Of a stretch of 35,115 nucleotides of DNA, positions 18,401 through 27,605 are shown one piece after another. Position 1 is the stretch's first letter, and each line of letters starts with the position of its first letter. The stretch is taken from IMG/VR virus record IMGVR_UViG_3300042560_002509, positions 1 through 35,115 of that record. One strand, written 5' to 3'. Origin of the DNA: a virus. A model generated the notes under the pieces. The model saw only the letters and a list, made by a program, of their open reading frames with translations. It made no database searches and was not told the origin of the DNA. The position numbers and the translations under genes were made by a program.

Positions 18401-21400
18401 TCCAATTCCTAGTGCAGCATAATCCTTTCTTGTGGATAATTTAAATGTATTATCCGATAATTTGATAACATAAACATCAGATGGAAGTATTGTAGTTACA
18501 ACACCTACAGAATTCAGAGTTGATCCAATTCCAACGGCACTGGCGCCAACTCCAATAAATGTTGATTTTGGTGTGTAGATAAGTTCTTCTAAATCACTAA
18601 AGAAGTGATTTTGTATATTAAATACTCCTGTTGATTGATTTAAAATTGTTGAATCTGTAGGATTAAATGTTTTTGCGAAAATTTGAATTCCATTAGAAGT
18701 TAAGTTAAAATCACTTCTATTGATTCTCAGACCATTAATTGCATTATATACTTTAATATCGATAGATTCTTCTACACTTCCATAACTTAAAATTGGGGGA
18801 GTATTTTGTGTATCTAAATCTGTGTACAAGCACTGGTTAAATGCTAAAATATTTACTTCCGAAGTTACCGATGGTTCTGGATAAAATTTTAGTATAAAAT
18901 TACTACCAGAATATTCTCCACCAAAAGTTCCAATTCCATTTGTGCTTCCAACAGATAGAAAAGGTGCCTGTTGGACATAAATATTAGTTTCATCCTGTAC
19001 CAACATAATTTGATGGAGGGCACTTGTGGATCCAACACTAACTTCTACCAAAGATTTAACTGCATTAAAATTGGATTTATCCAATGATATGATAGTTGAC
19101 GCAGAAGAAACTGTAGATGAATAAGTCGATTGATATACTGCACTTCTTTCATTTCCTGGTATTTGCCCTGGAGATATAAATCTATATGCACCAGTTCCTA
19201 CAGATGTTGTTCCAAACCCAACAATCTTTGATCTAATATCTACCGAATTTGATGAATTATTAATATAGTTTAATGATAAAATTCCGGAAGGAGAAATACT
19301 TGCCGTGAATATTCCTATATTATTTCCGGAATAATAATTACTTGAAAATTCCGAATCAAAATAATATTCTGAGATATAAGTATCATCGATTATAGTACTA
19401 AAATTGACGACAGTGCCAACACCAATTATGCTTGATGATGTAGATGCAGTGCCAATTTGAACAAATGTAGATCCAATGGCAACAATTGGTCTGTTAGTAA
19501 TTGCAACTCCAACCACACTTATAGAACTCACACCAACTATAAGTCCAGTTGTATCAGAAACAAAAATTACAGTTGATCCAATTCCAACAGTTGAATTAAT
19601 TGTCGTAGACAATAAGTTTACATATTCTTTATGATTCAAATAAACTTCGGCAAAGTTCATCTGATTTGTTACTGAATCAATAATCTGAATATTGGAATAT
19701 AGTGAAGAAAATTTATTTGCCTGTACGGATATAATTGAAGTTTGTATTCCAGATGCCGCAGTTCTATTTGAACCGGTTAAATTGATGAATCCAATAGAAG
19801 TTGTTCCAATTCCCGGTGAACTAGAATTAAAATTACTATTAATTAGTTTAACATCATAATCAATATCGAATGGATTATTTGGAATAAATCTTAAATAATT
19901 GATATCATCTGCATCATCTTCAACTAATAAAAATTCTCCGATAGGTTCTCCCGAAATATGGGTAAGTCCTACTCCAGTATTAACTAGCGTTGACTTTTCC
20001 GCTAAAAATGAATTATTTCCATCATTCAATAAAACTAATTCCGTTAATTGAATTTGTGTATTATCGAGACTGGAAACCCGGACTAATATATTATCATAAG
20101 ATGACCCAGAATTTAATTCCAATAAATTAATAGATTCACTTGGATTTCCATCGGCATCTGAAAATTGACGATTTATGTTATCTATTTTTAAAACTACATT
20201 ACTTCTACACTCAATGTAATCGGTTAATTTTTTATTTTTTAATTTTAAAAATTTTGAAGAAGATCCAACTACATCAATATCCTTTACTAAATCAAAATCA
20301 TAAATTGTATCTACTCTGTTTTCTTCTATTATATCATAAAGTATAGTTGTAAAATTCTCCGAGGTTGTAATTCCAGAATTCGCAGTTGATGTAATTCCCG
20401 TGTCCGCAAAATTTTTCAATCCACTTGTATGAACTAAACTATTAACTGGTGTTCTTAATTCTTGATATGTAATTGGACTCTTTACTGTATAAGAAAGATT
20501 TTGATAGTAGTCATTATCAGGAATTACTTGATTATCTTGATCTAATTTACCAATATCATTCGACCATCCAATATTTTTTTCAACTGAATAATCGACCTTA
20601 AATCTACCAGATCCAGATTCAATTTTATCTATTGTTGCTATATTTCCGGAGTCTTTCCCTACAATAATTTCTCCAACAGACAACTCATAGGTTCCGGATA
20701 CTTTAATAAATGAATTTTCAATTGAAGAAATTTTCAAATCTCTTTCAATATTGTTTGAAATGAGTTTTTCTCCAACAATAAACTGAGATGGAATTTTAGA
20801 TACATTAAATGTAGGATAATCAGTACTTTTTACAATATTACCAACAGAATCCTGAATTGTTTTTGCTATTCCTGTGTTTGTAGTTAACCCGGAAATATTA
20901 ATTGTTACCGAATCAAGGACTCCTGCAGTATTAATACTACTAATTTTAAAAAATTCATATCCATAGTCTTCTGAATTGAATCCAGTCCCTTCAGTGCTAA
21001 ATTTTTGAATTCCTTCTACGAATACCTTATCACCAACACTAAAGGGATAAGGAACAAAGGTAGAGAACCCTAAGGTTGGTGTTGTTATGAAGCAAGTAAA
21101 AATTCCACTCGAAGAAGATTGAACTTGTTGAATACTAATTCCATTAGTATTATTAGTGGTGAATAATTGAACTGATGTTTCGGGAAGACCTTTCGGTTGT
21201 TGTATAATACTTACAGAGTCGATAGAATTTCCTGATAATTTTGCTTCTAATATTCCACTATCAATTTTTTCGCCAGTATCAGAATTTACAATTATTACTG
21301 ATGGAGAATCAGTATATCCCCTTCCACCATCAGTAACCGTGATAATTCCAATTGTATTGGAGTTTTTAATTGTAACTAGTGGAGATATTGATGCAGTTGG

Positions 21401-24400
21401 TTGTAAAGTTTTATCCGAAGAATATTCAAATCCTTCATTAATTATTCTTACTTCCTTTACATTACCTATAGATGTTGATTTTGCGGTAATATAAGCATCT
21501 TTTCCACTGATAGAATTAGATCCTATGAATGTCGGAAGTTTTTTATATCCAGATCCACCAGAAATGATATTAATTCTATCAATAGGACCTTTTGCTGATA
21601 GTGAAGTTGTAGTATATTTTAATTTATCACATTCATTTTGAGTATATGTTAATTTTTCTGGTTTTTTAGATAAAGAAACAGTAAATGTTGTTGCTCCTAC
21701 ACCAGAAATTGTATAATTAGAATTGTATACACTATTAGTAAATAATATTTCAGAATAATTATTCACTTCTGTGTCGGAAGTGCTAATATATCCGGATTTT
21801 TCTAAATTATAATATAACTGAGTGGGTAAATCATCACTATAATTAATTGTTAGGGAAGCATTAGTGGAGACTCCAACAGTTCCTATGCCAGATAGTGTAA
21901 ATAATCCCGAAGACGGAGTTGAAACAAACTCATTATTATAATTTTGATCATAATAAAGTTTAAATTTATATCCCGCTAAAGAATTATCTGATAAATTGAA
22001 TACAAGGTTATTATTTTTAATTGATTCAATTTGGGGATTTATTAATGAAATACTTTGACTTGAACCACCAGTTCCGGCAATACTTACTGTTGTTGGGGGA
22101 ATGGTTTTAGAGTCTAGATATGTTTCAGAAAGTTTTATTGTATTATCATTAACTCGGTAAACATAATAAAGTCCAGTTGATAATCCAGATGCAACTACAT
22201 TAGATGAATATAGAATTTTATCTCCGGTTTTTAAGTTATGTGAATTAATTGAAATAGTATTTGTTGATGTGTTAATTCCGGTTGAACTAAATCCAATTGG
22301 ATTAATTAAAATATTACCAGTTATTGTATCTCTCTTAACATAAACTGAAGTTGAAGTTCCAATTCCTACAGAAAGATTTGGTTTGATACTTAAACTAATA
22401 ACATCTCCACTGGAAAGTTCGTGAGAAGTCGATACTGAAACGGTAGACTTAACTCTTTCAACTCTTCCGATTATTTGTGGATATACACTTTCGAATGAAT
22501 ACTTGTCATTATTATCACCATTAGTAATAAAAAACACCTCAGAAGAGTTAAGAGTAGTTTTTATTCCAATAGTATTAATATTCTTATCAGTTACATATAC
22601 ATTTTGAGGCAAATCAAATTGAGTTCCTGTTGGTGAAGTTGAAATTGAGATATTTGCTAAACCATTTCTTGAAAATATTACTTGCTGATTATTTGTAAAT
22701 GGATGATTCTCAATATAAATTCCCTGTGTTGGAACAATTCTGGTAATATTAGAGTCTCCAAATTCAAATGTTAGTTTATTTGTAATTCCGGGAGTAGTAC
22801 CAATTCCTACTGATTGTACTGGATTAAAAAACACCTTATTATTTACATTAGACTCAAAGTAATCTATTTTTTGTGAAATAATAAATGAATCTGGAATAAA
22901 GTTTATTTGAGTAGTTGCTGTATGAGATACTCCAGTAGATCCTCTTTGTACTTTAAGTATATTAAGGTTTTTATATACTTCAAGCACCGATAGTGTTTCA
23001 CTGCCTATTCTAATACTACTTCCCACGGATACCGTTGTTGGAAGTTGAGTAATGTAAATCTCAGTTGTAAATCCAGATGTTGATGATGGAATATCCTTAA
23101 GAACATTTGAATAATAGGAAGATACTCCAATCTTGTATGAATTATTTAATTTAGACAGGTTGGTTGAAAATCCCGAAATTGCAACAAAATCATTATTTGA
23201 TAGATTATGATGTGGTTTAATAGTGACTTCTACTTCTCCTTCACCTTTATAAGTAAAAATAGAATTTTCGTAAGTTTCTACTGAAGTGTCTATCTTTACA
23301 ATATCCTTTCCTTCTATTGAAGAAACTCTTGCAATTAATCCACCTCCAAAAGTATTAGTATCATCAAAATTTAAAACATCATTAACTTTATAATCAGATC
23401 CAGAATTAATAATATCAAAAGAACTTACAAATCCTTGGGATACTGATTCAACAATTGACTCTTGTGTTGTAATTTCATTAGTCTCTATTATAAAATCATT
23501 TTTTGCATAATTATCGGATACTTTATAAGGTAAGGTATTTCTAAGTAAATTTGAGTTATTAAAATTAAATGTTTGATTTAAGATGGAGTTTTCTTCTATT
23601 GTATTAGATCTAAATTTATTTCCTATAAAATATGGAAATTTTGGCGTAAAGGAAGTATCAAGGGTTGTAAAATATGCATATACTCCATTTGGAAATTCTG
23701 GAGTTTTTCCAAATCTTCCATTATTTTCATCTAAGTCTCCAGAATTCGTATACTCATAGTCTTCAATAAAGAATCCTGCAGCAAAGTTTGATGGTCTATC
23801 AATAATATTAGAAGGATTTAGCGTATATCCAGATTCTAAAAGTTTAGGAATAGAATTTGAATTTTCCGAATCTGAATACCCATATGGTCCATATATTGGA
23901 TTTCCATCATATGCCCATCCGATTATATTGGATACTTGCAATCCATTGTCACCAAATGAAGTTCTTAAGTTTTCGAAATATCCACAAACAGAATACTGCA
24001 ATTGATTTTCGGTTTCTATTAAAATTTCATCACCAAACTTTACATTATTATTGACAGTTAAAGATCTAATATTAGCATTTAAAATTGCATTGGAACCTGC
24101 AGGTCTCACTTCAATTATTGTGGAACTACTGGAGTATCCAATTCCTGGATTTACTATCTTAATATCTGTTATTTTTTGGTTAGTAATGACTGGTCTTAAA
24201 TCTGCTCCGGATCCAGCGCCAGTTAAATCGCTTACAATCAAATCAGGAGTAGAATAATAATCAATTCCCCCATATTGAATATTTACTGAATTGATTTGAC
24301 CATTTGCAATAATTGGTTTTAATTTTGCTTCACTTCCGGTTTTTATTGTTATTAATGGTTTTTTTTCAAGATTTAAAATTGTGGATCCGTATCCTGCCCC

Positions 24401-27400
24401 ACTTTCATATAGGTAGGCGTCTATAATATTACCTTTAACAACGGGAGTTGCCACAAGAGATTGAATCTGTTGAGTTGTAGTACCAAATCCAACTGGTGTA
24501 TACTGTATGAAAACGGAAATATCAGGGTAACTAAAATATTGATAACCAGATCCAACAGAAGAAAATTTAATATAATTTTTTCTATTGTAGTTTGATATGT
24601 TAGTTCCGCCAATTCCAGCATCACAAAGTCTAAAGGAATCATCATTATTTTTCAGTACATAATATTGAGATAATGTAGAAATTCCAATTGTAGATGTTTC
24701 ATATCGATAAGTTATAAGTTCTCCACTCTCAAATCCGTGGTTTTCGAAATTAATTGTATTATTGTATGTTGATATTCCTGATGAAGAGACAATTAATTCT
24801 CTATTTGTGTATCCAGAACCACCATTTAATATTTTAATCTCTGATATTGTATTTTTAAATGATGCAGTCGAAAATTTATGAATTCCTGCAGTATTAGTTC
24901 CATTAAAAGATATTGTATTGATCCCAGATAGGTAATCCGAATTAGTCTGATAGAGTCTAATGGTTCTATTATTATCAATTTTGGAATAATATGTTGCGTT
25001 ATTGATCAAAGTTAAATTTGTGGTTCCAATACCAATTGAAGAATTTCCATTGGAATTATAAACTATCAATTCACCATTACTTAAATTGTGGTCCGTTAAA
25101 AATACTAATTGATTTGTGGTTGAACTAATTCCTCCAGAATTTGTCGATAATCTTCCGTCAAAGAAAATATCTCTCCTTCTTTTTGTTAAAATAGGTTCTA
25201 GTACGCAATCAGATCCATTACCTCCGGTTATACCAATAGATACAATTGTATTGATATCATAATCTTGAGAATCAATATAAACTTTTTCAATTGACCCACT
25301 AACTACCGGATGAACTAATGCCGTAGAACCGGATCCGGGAGAAACTGATATTAATGGAGGATTAATAACATCATATCCAATTCCACCATTTAATACACTA
25401 ATAGACTCTAGAGGTCCGTAGTATACTTTATCATTGGATTTATAATTATTAATTTCTACACCATTAATTAACATTCCAACTGAACCTGGAAGTGTCAATT
25501 CCCCATTTCCAGTATCAATACTCTCAGATAATGGAAATTTTTTAAATAATTTTTGAGCACCAATTATACCAGATTTTTGAGAGTATAATGTGAATCTATG
25601 GGTTTGATTAACAAAATCAGAATCAGAAAATGTTAAAAAACTATTAGTTCCAACAAATGATAGTGATGAGTATAGTCTTATTTTATTGGAGGGATCTAGA
25701 ACTTGTACATAATAATCTCCAGTATCCAATCCAACAATTGGTGCTCCTGATGGTTGATAATAAATTCTGTCACCAGTGATAAATGGAACAGGATTTTGAA
25801 ATACTATACTTGTGTAGTTGTCATCTATTTCATCGGATAGATCAACTGCAACTGATGAGTTAATATTTTTCGTTATTTTATATGTGAAATTTTCATCATA
25901 TCCGTCTCTACCTGATGGTAATGAGTTGGAAGCTACATATGCATACCCATCATCAGTATATAAATTTTGGATATCGGATAGAATAACATTATTTCCAAAT
26001 TGTATTGGAACTATTGTGCTATTTGCAGTATTAACTTTTCTTCTTAAATCATATTTTATCTCATTTTCGGGAGAAAACCCAGAATTATCAATAATAACTC
26101 TATTTTGTGAAAATATAATATTTGAAATGTATGCACCAGATGAAGACACTACATTATTAGTATCTCTTTCTAAAATTTCTACTTCATCTCCAATTTTTAA
26201 ACTGGACCTATCAATTGGACTTTTTAAAGTAAAATTACTAATATTTTCTATTTCATATCTAGATGCCGTATTGTATATCCAAGAATTTGCAAAAACTTCT
26301 TTATATGTTTTGTTATTTTGTGGATTTTGAATTAGATCTCCAATATTTTTAACCGAGATTATTTGCCCTTCATCCAAATTTAAAGTATCAGATACTTGAA
26401 CAAATTTGGATAATACCCCAGTAAGTCTTAACTCAACTTTTTTGTTAAGATCTCCATTTTCATATCCAAAATAAATTTCATCAGATCTTATATTTGCAGA
26501 AGGTAAGATTGAAGATGTAATTCCGGTACATCCAAAAAACTGATTAATACTTTTACTGGTGTAGGTAATTGTATTGATTCCGGATATGATTGTTCCTTGC
26601 TCCGGAAATCCAATTGTAGAATCTACTGAAATTACAGATGATCCAACAGGGACATTTTTTAAACTTTTTGTATTTGGAGTAATTGTGAAATTTCCAAGAA
26701 TAGCGGAAGTATCAGTATATCCAACAAAAAGTGAAATTTTAAAATATTGTATGTTATTCCTAGTAAATGGTTCTATTTCGGAAATTGAGGCACTAGTATT
26801 CTCATCATTAAATTTTTTAATAGTTTGACCCACCAATTTAGAAGGATCTCCAGAAATTCTTTCTGCAATTACAACCTCTCTTCTTACATATTCTGCCGAA
26901 GATGGTTTAATTAAAAACTCTTCTAAATTTACTACTTGGGGCGTTACTCCATATAAAATATTGAATAAAATTCTAAATGATTCGTCAGTTCCTTTTGCCT
27001 GGTAAAAGGATCTTGCTTCTTTTATAAAATTACCAGCATTTAAATTTGATACAAAATCAAATTCTTCTAGACCAGGAGTAAAAGTATATTTTATTTTTTT
27101 ATAAAACTCTTTTAAGAATAAAGAACTTAGATTTTGTACAGAAGATCCTAAAATATGAGATGCCGCTGTTGACGGTGAAAATACCAGTTCTTCTTGATTT
27201 AAATTTGCATGGTAACTTGTAATACCACTAAATGCACGAATACATCCAGTGAATGTGTTTGTAGTCAATCCAGTATATGTTATAATCTCATCATCAATTT
27301 TCAATAATCCATAAGTTTGAGGAAATCCCTTAGTACTACTGACGGTAATTGTAGTATCAGTAGAAGAAATTCCTGAAACAGTATATGTACTATCTACTAC

Positions 27401-27604
27401 TACTTCGGGAGTTAGGTTATCTAACTTTAAATATTGATCTAAATTTTCCGCAATATCAATTGGACCACTTTGATATTCTTGAGAAATATAATATTGCTTT
27501 AAAAATTCCACCGCATTTGGACTTTCATCCAAAATAAAATTCGGAAGTTGATTTTCAATAACTTGTTGAACCTTAACTCTAGATTCGAACCCAGTCTGTA
27601 TCAT
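15461..27604 (-). CDS. 7: Giant (4047-aa) baseplate wedge protein in the gp7 position, with internal YHYH-like domain and GxGY repeats
   Basis: Synteny (between gp6 and gp8) and sequence both point to gp7. Residues about 195-265 (EARSFYQAKGTDESFRILFN, then SKLVGQTIKKF) match the C-terminal part of T4 gp7 (SYDFYSTKGIEASYKFLF, then LVGQTIY). T4 gp7 is 1032 aa, so the long remainder is an added beta-rich array. Many segments follow a GxGYxxxPxV pattern (for example GGIGYDVINPP, GGRGYTDSPSV, GSGYTGASV). Repeated phrases such as ITYTGLTTNTFTGC and VTRGFVGSS read like beta-turn units. At about 1225-1330 is a block with AYDGNPIYGPYGY, DENNGRF, GVYAYF and FPYFIGN that resembles the YHYH domain. Near the C-terminus, IFFYKGTDGDDVDV and the following charged block look like a discrete domain. 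The ATG is one base after the gp6 stop. Confidence 0.85.
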   Translation of the reverse strand: MIQTGFESRVKVQQVIENQLPNFILDESPNAVEFLKQYYISQEYQSGPIDIAENLDQYLKLDNLTPEVVVDSTYTVSGISSTDTTITVSSTKGFPQTYGLLKIDDEIITYTGLTTNTFTGCIRAFSGITSYHANLNQEELVFSPSTAASHILGSSVQNLSSLFLKEFYKKIKYTFTPGLEEFDFVSNLNAGNFIKEARSFYQAKGTDESFRILFNILYGVTPQVVNLEEFLIKPSSAEYVRREVVIAERISGDPSKLVGQTIKKFNDENTSASISEIEPFTRNNIQYFKISLFVGYTDTSAILGNFTITPNTKSLKNVPVGSSVISVDSTIGFPEQGTIISGINTITYTSKSINQFFGCTGITSSILPSANIRSDEIYFGYENGDLNKKVELRLTGVLSKFVQVSDTLNLDEGQIISVKNIGDLIQNPQNNKTYKEVFANSWIYNTASRYEIENISNFTLKSPIDRSSLKIGDEVEILERDTNNVVSSSGAYISNIIFSQNRVIIDNSGFSPENEIKYDLRRKVNTANSTIVPIQFGNNVILSDIQNLYTDDGYAYVASNSLPSGRDGYDENFTYKITKNINSSVAVDLSDEIDDNYTSIVFQNPVPFITGDRIYYQPSGAPIVGLDTGDYYVQVLDPSNKIRLYSSLSFVGTNSFLTFSDSDFVNQTHRFTLYSQKSGIIGAQKLFKKFPLSESIDTGNGELTLPGSVGMLINGVEINNYKSNDKVYYGPLESISVLNGGIGYDVINPPLISVSPGSGSTALVHPVVSGSIEKVYIDSQDYDINTIVSIGITGGNGSDCVLEPILTKRRRDIFFDGRLSTNSGGISSTTNQLVFLTDHNLSNGELIVYNSNGNSSIGIGTTNLTLINNATYYSKIDNNRTIRLYQTNSDYLSGINTISFNGTNTAGIHKFSTASFKNTISEIKILNGGSGYTNRELIVSSSGISTYNNTINFENHGFESGELITYRYETSTIGISTLSQYYVLKNNDDSFRLCDAGIGGTNISNYNRKNYIKFSSVGSGYQYFSYPDISVFIQYTPVGFGTTTQQIQSLVATPVVKGNIIDAYLYESGAGYGSTILNLEKKPLITIKTGSEAKLKPIIANGQINSVNIQYGGIDYYSTPDLIVSDLTGAGSGADLRPVITNQKITDIKIVNPGIGYSSSSTIIEVRPAGSNAILNANIRSLTVNNNVKFGDEILIETENQLQYSVCGYFENLRTSFGDNGLQVSNIIGWAYDGNPIYGPYGYSDSENSNSIPKLLESGYTLNPSNIIDRPSNFAAGFFIEDYEYTNSGDLDENNGRFGKTPEFPNGVYAYFTTLDTSFTPKFPYFIGNKFRSNTIEENSILNQTFNFNNSNLLRNTLPYKVSDNYAKNDFIIETNEITTQESIVESVSQGFVSSFDIINSGSDYKVNDVLNFDDTNTFGGGLIARVSSIEGKDIVKIDTSVETYENSIFTYKGEGEVEVTIKPHHNLSNNDFVAISGFSTNLSKLNNSYKIGVSSYYSNVLKDIPSSTSGFTTEIYITQLPTTVSVGSSIRIGSETLSVLEVYKNLNILKVQRGSTGVSHTATTQINFIPDSFIISQKIDYFESNVNNKVFFNPVQSVGIGTTPGITNKLTFEFGDSNITRIVPTQGIYIENHPFTNNQQVIFSRNGLANISISTSPTGTQFDLPQNVYVTDKNINTIGIKTTLNSSEVFFITNGDNNDKYSFESVYPQIIGRVERVKSTVSVSTSHELSSGDVISLSIKPNLSVGIGTSTSVYVKRDTITGNILINPIGFSSTGINTSTNTISINSHNLKTGDKILYSSNVVASGLSTGLYYVYRVNDNTIKLSETYLDSKTIPPTTVSIAGTGGSSQSISLINPQIESIKNNNLVFNLSDNSLAGYKFKLYYDQNYNNEFVSTPSSGLFTLSGIGTVGVSTNASLTINYSDDLPTQLYYNLEKSGYISTSDTEVNNYSEILFTNSVYNSNYTISGVGATTFTVSLSKKPEKLTYTQNECDKLKYTTTSLSAKGPIDRINIISGGSGYKKLPTFIGSNSISGKDAYITAKSTSIGNVKEVRIINEGFEYSSDKTLQPTASISPLVTIKNSNTIGIITVTDGGRGYTDSPSVIIVNSDTGEKIDSGILEAKLSGNSIDSVSIIQQPKGLPETSVQLFTTNNTNGISIQQVQSSSSGIFTCFITTPTLGFSTFVPYPFSVGDKVFVEGIQKFSTEGTGFNSEDYGYEFFKISSINTAGVLDSVTINISGLTTNTGIAKTIQDSVGNIVKSTDYPTFNVSKIPSQFIVGEKLISNNIERDLKISSIENSFIKVSGTYELSVGEIIVGKDSGNIATIDKIESGSGRFKVDYSVEKNIGWSNDIGKLDQDNQVIPDNDYYQNLSYTVKSPITYQELRTPVNSLVHTSGLKNFADTGITSTANSGITTSENFTTILYDIIEENRVDTIYDFDLVKDIDVVGSSSKFLKLKNKKLTDYIECRSNVVLKIDNINRQFSDADGNPSESINLLELNSGSSYDNILVRVSSLDNTQIQLTELVLLNDGNNSFLAEKSTLVNTGVGLTHISGEPIGEFLLVEDDADDINYLRFIPNNPFDIDYDVKLINSNFNSSSPGIGTTSIGFINLTGSNRTAASGIQTSIISVQANKFSSLYSNIQIIDSVTNQMNFAEVYLNHKEYVNLLSTTINSTVGIGSTVIFVSDTTGLIVGVSSISVVGVAITNRPIVAIGSTFVQIGTASTSSSIIGVGTVVNFSTIIDDTYISEYYFDSEFSSNYYSGNNIGIFTASISPSGILSLNYINNSSNSVDIRSKIVGFGTTSVGTGAYRFISPGQIPGNERSAVYQSTYSSTVSSASTIISLDKSNFNAVKSLVEVSVGSTSALHQIMLVQDETNIYVQQAPFLSVGSTNGIGTFGGEYSGSNFILKFYPEPSVTSEVNILAFNQCLYTDLDTQNTPPILSYGSVEESIDIKVYNAINGLRINRSDFNLTSNGIQIFAKTFNPTDSTILNQSTGVFNIQNHFFSDLEELIYTPKSTFIGVGASAVGIGSTLNSVGVVTTILPSDVYVIKLSDNTFKLSTRKDYAALGIGVTFTSYGSGNAHQLEMDKKLEKSLITIDNVVQYPLIFTPISYTLLGNGGQISAGSSIFALSGISTIIPKDILKIDNEYMGIINVGLGTTNVGPITNSGNINLVEVTRGFVGSSATTHTDSTSVRIYKGSYNIVDSNIFFAESPRGNPQIIRDSSNLTFETSDFTGRVFLRNDYTSNQLYDDISSQFTGIGRTFTLTVGGANTVGLGTTGGNGILFINGVFQTPTTLNNPKNNFSIIENTVSGISSVVFSGITSSGTGTIITSEFDVNQNQTPRGGIIISLGSSTGLGYAPLVGAAVTAVVGAGGSIVSVGLGTTDNLGSGYNGIVSIGVSVYQSGHIGDTAIITASVGAGGTLSFTVGAGGTGYTNPKVFVSEPSYENLSVTGVSRLGVGTTTSTGIGLLLNVEVGASSTTGIGSTYFEVSRFSISRQGYSFRRGDVFKPVGLVTAKGLASPLSEFQLTVVDTFSDSFAAWQFGEFDYIDSIKNYQDGVRTRFPLFYNNELLSFESLEGSQVNLANALLIVINGVIQDPGVAYEFEGGTSFVFTTAPRPEDNVAIFFYKGTDGDDVDVNDTINETLKRGDTVQVLKNNSISGTITQDKRTIFDLSFSDKFETNLYSNQGVDSENNKPLSWTKQKVDRKINGEDVYKTRDSIESLIYPTAKIIKDFSTTSDEIFVDNAEFFNYDLIAPEKFDALIFSGVADPVSAGVTAIVSIAGTIQSLSITNPGSGYTGASVTVKIAAPSTVGILTSLPMGGIGIGSTATATIAVSATGSLTTPITIINPGLGYSVGRPPEVIVPLPDPIYENITNITLINVNGFSGIITGIATTSGSGGNPLALTFYLKGPVGFSGLQVGYPIYIFDTRVGNGVTSIDTSDFSIVGIGTTFVDNIYYVHQFSSSDTVGIITCNILSTTSTVGLVSIGSTSNPVGKYSWGRMSGFSRSSSPISIGVTGNTVDVGLTTFATIQRRGIGIRQTGALPKLL

Positions 27605-27605
27605 A

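Noticed and set aside
25818-26330. Plus-strand 170-aa frame inside the 4047-aa gene
   Set aside because: It lies fully antisense to a strong coding frame, with no promoter and no recognisable protein features.
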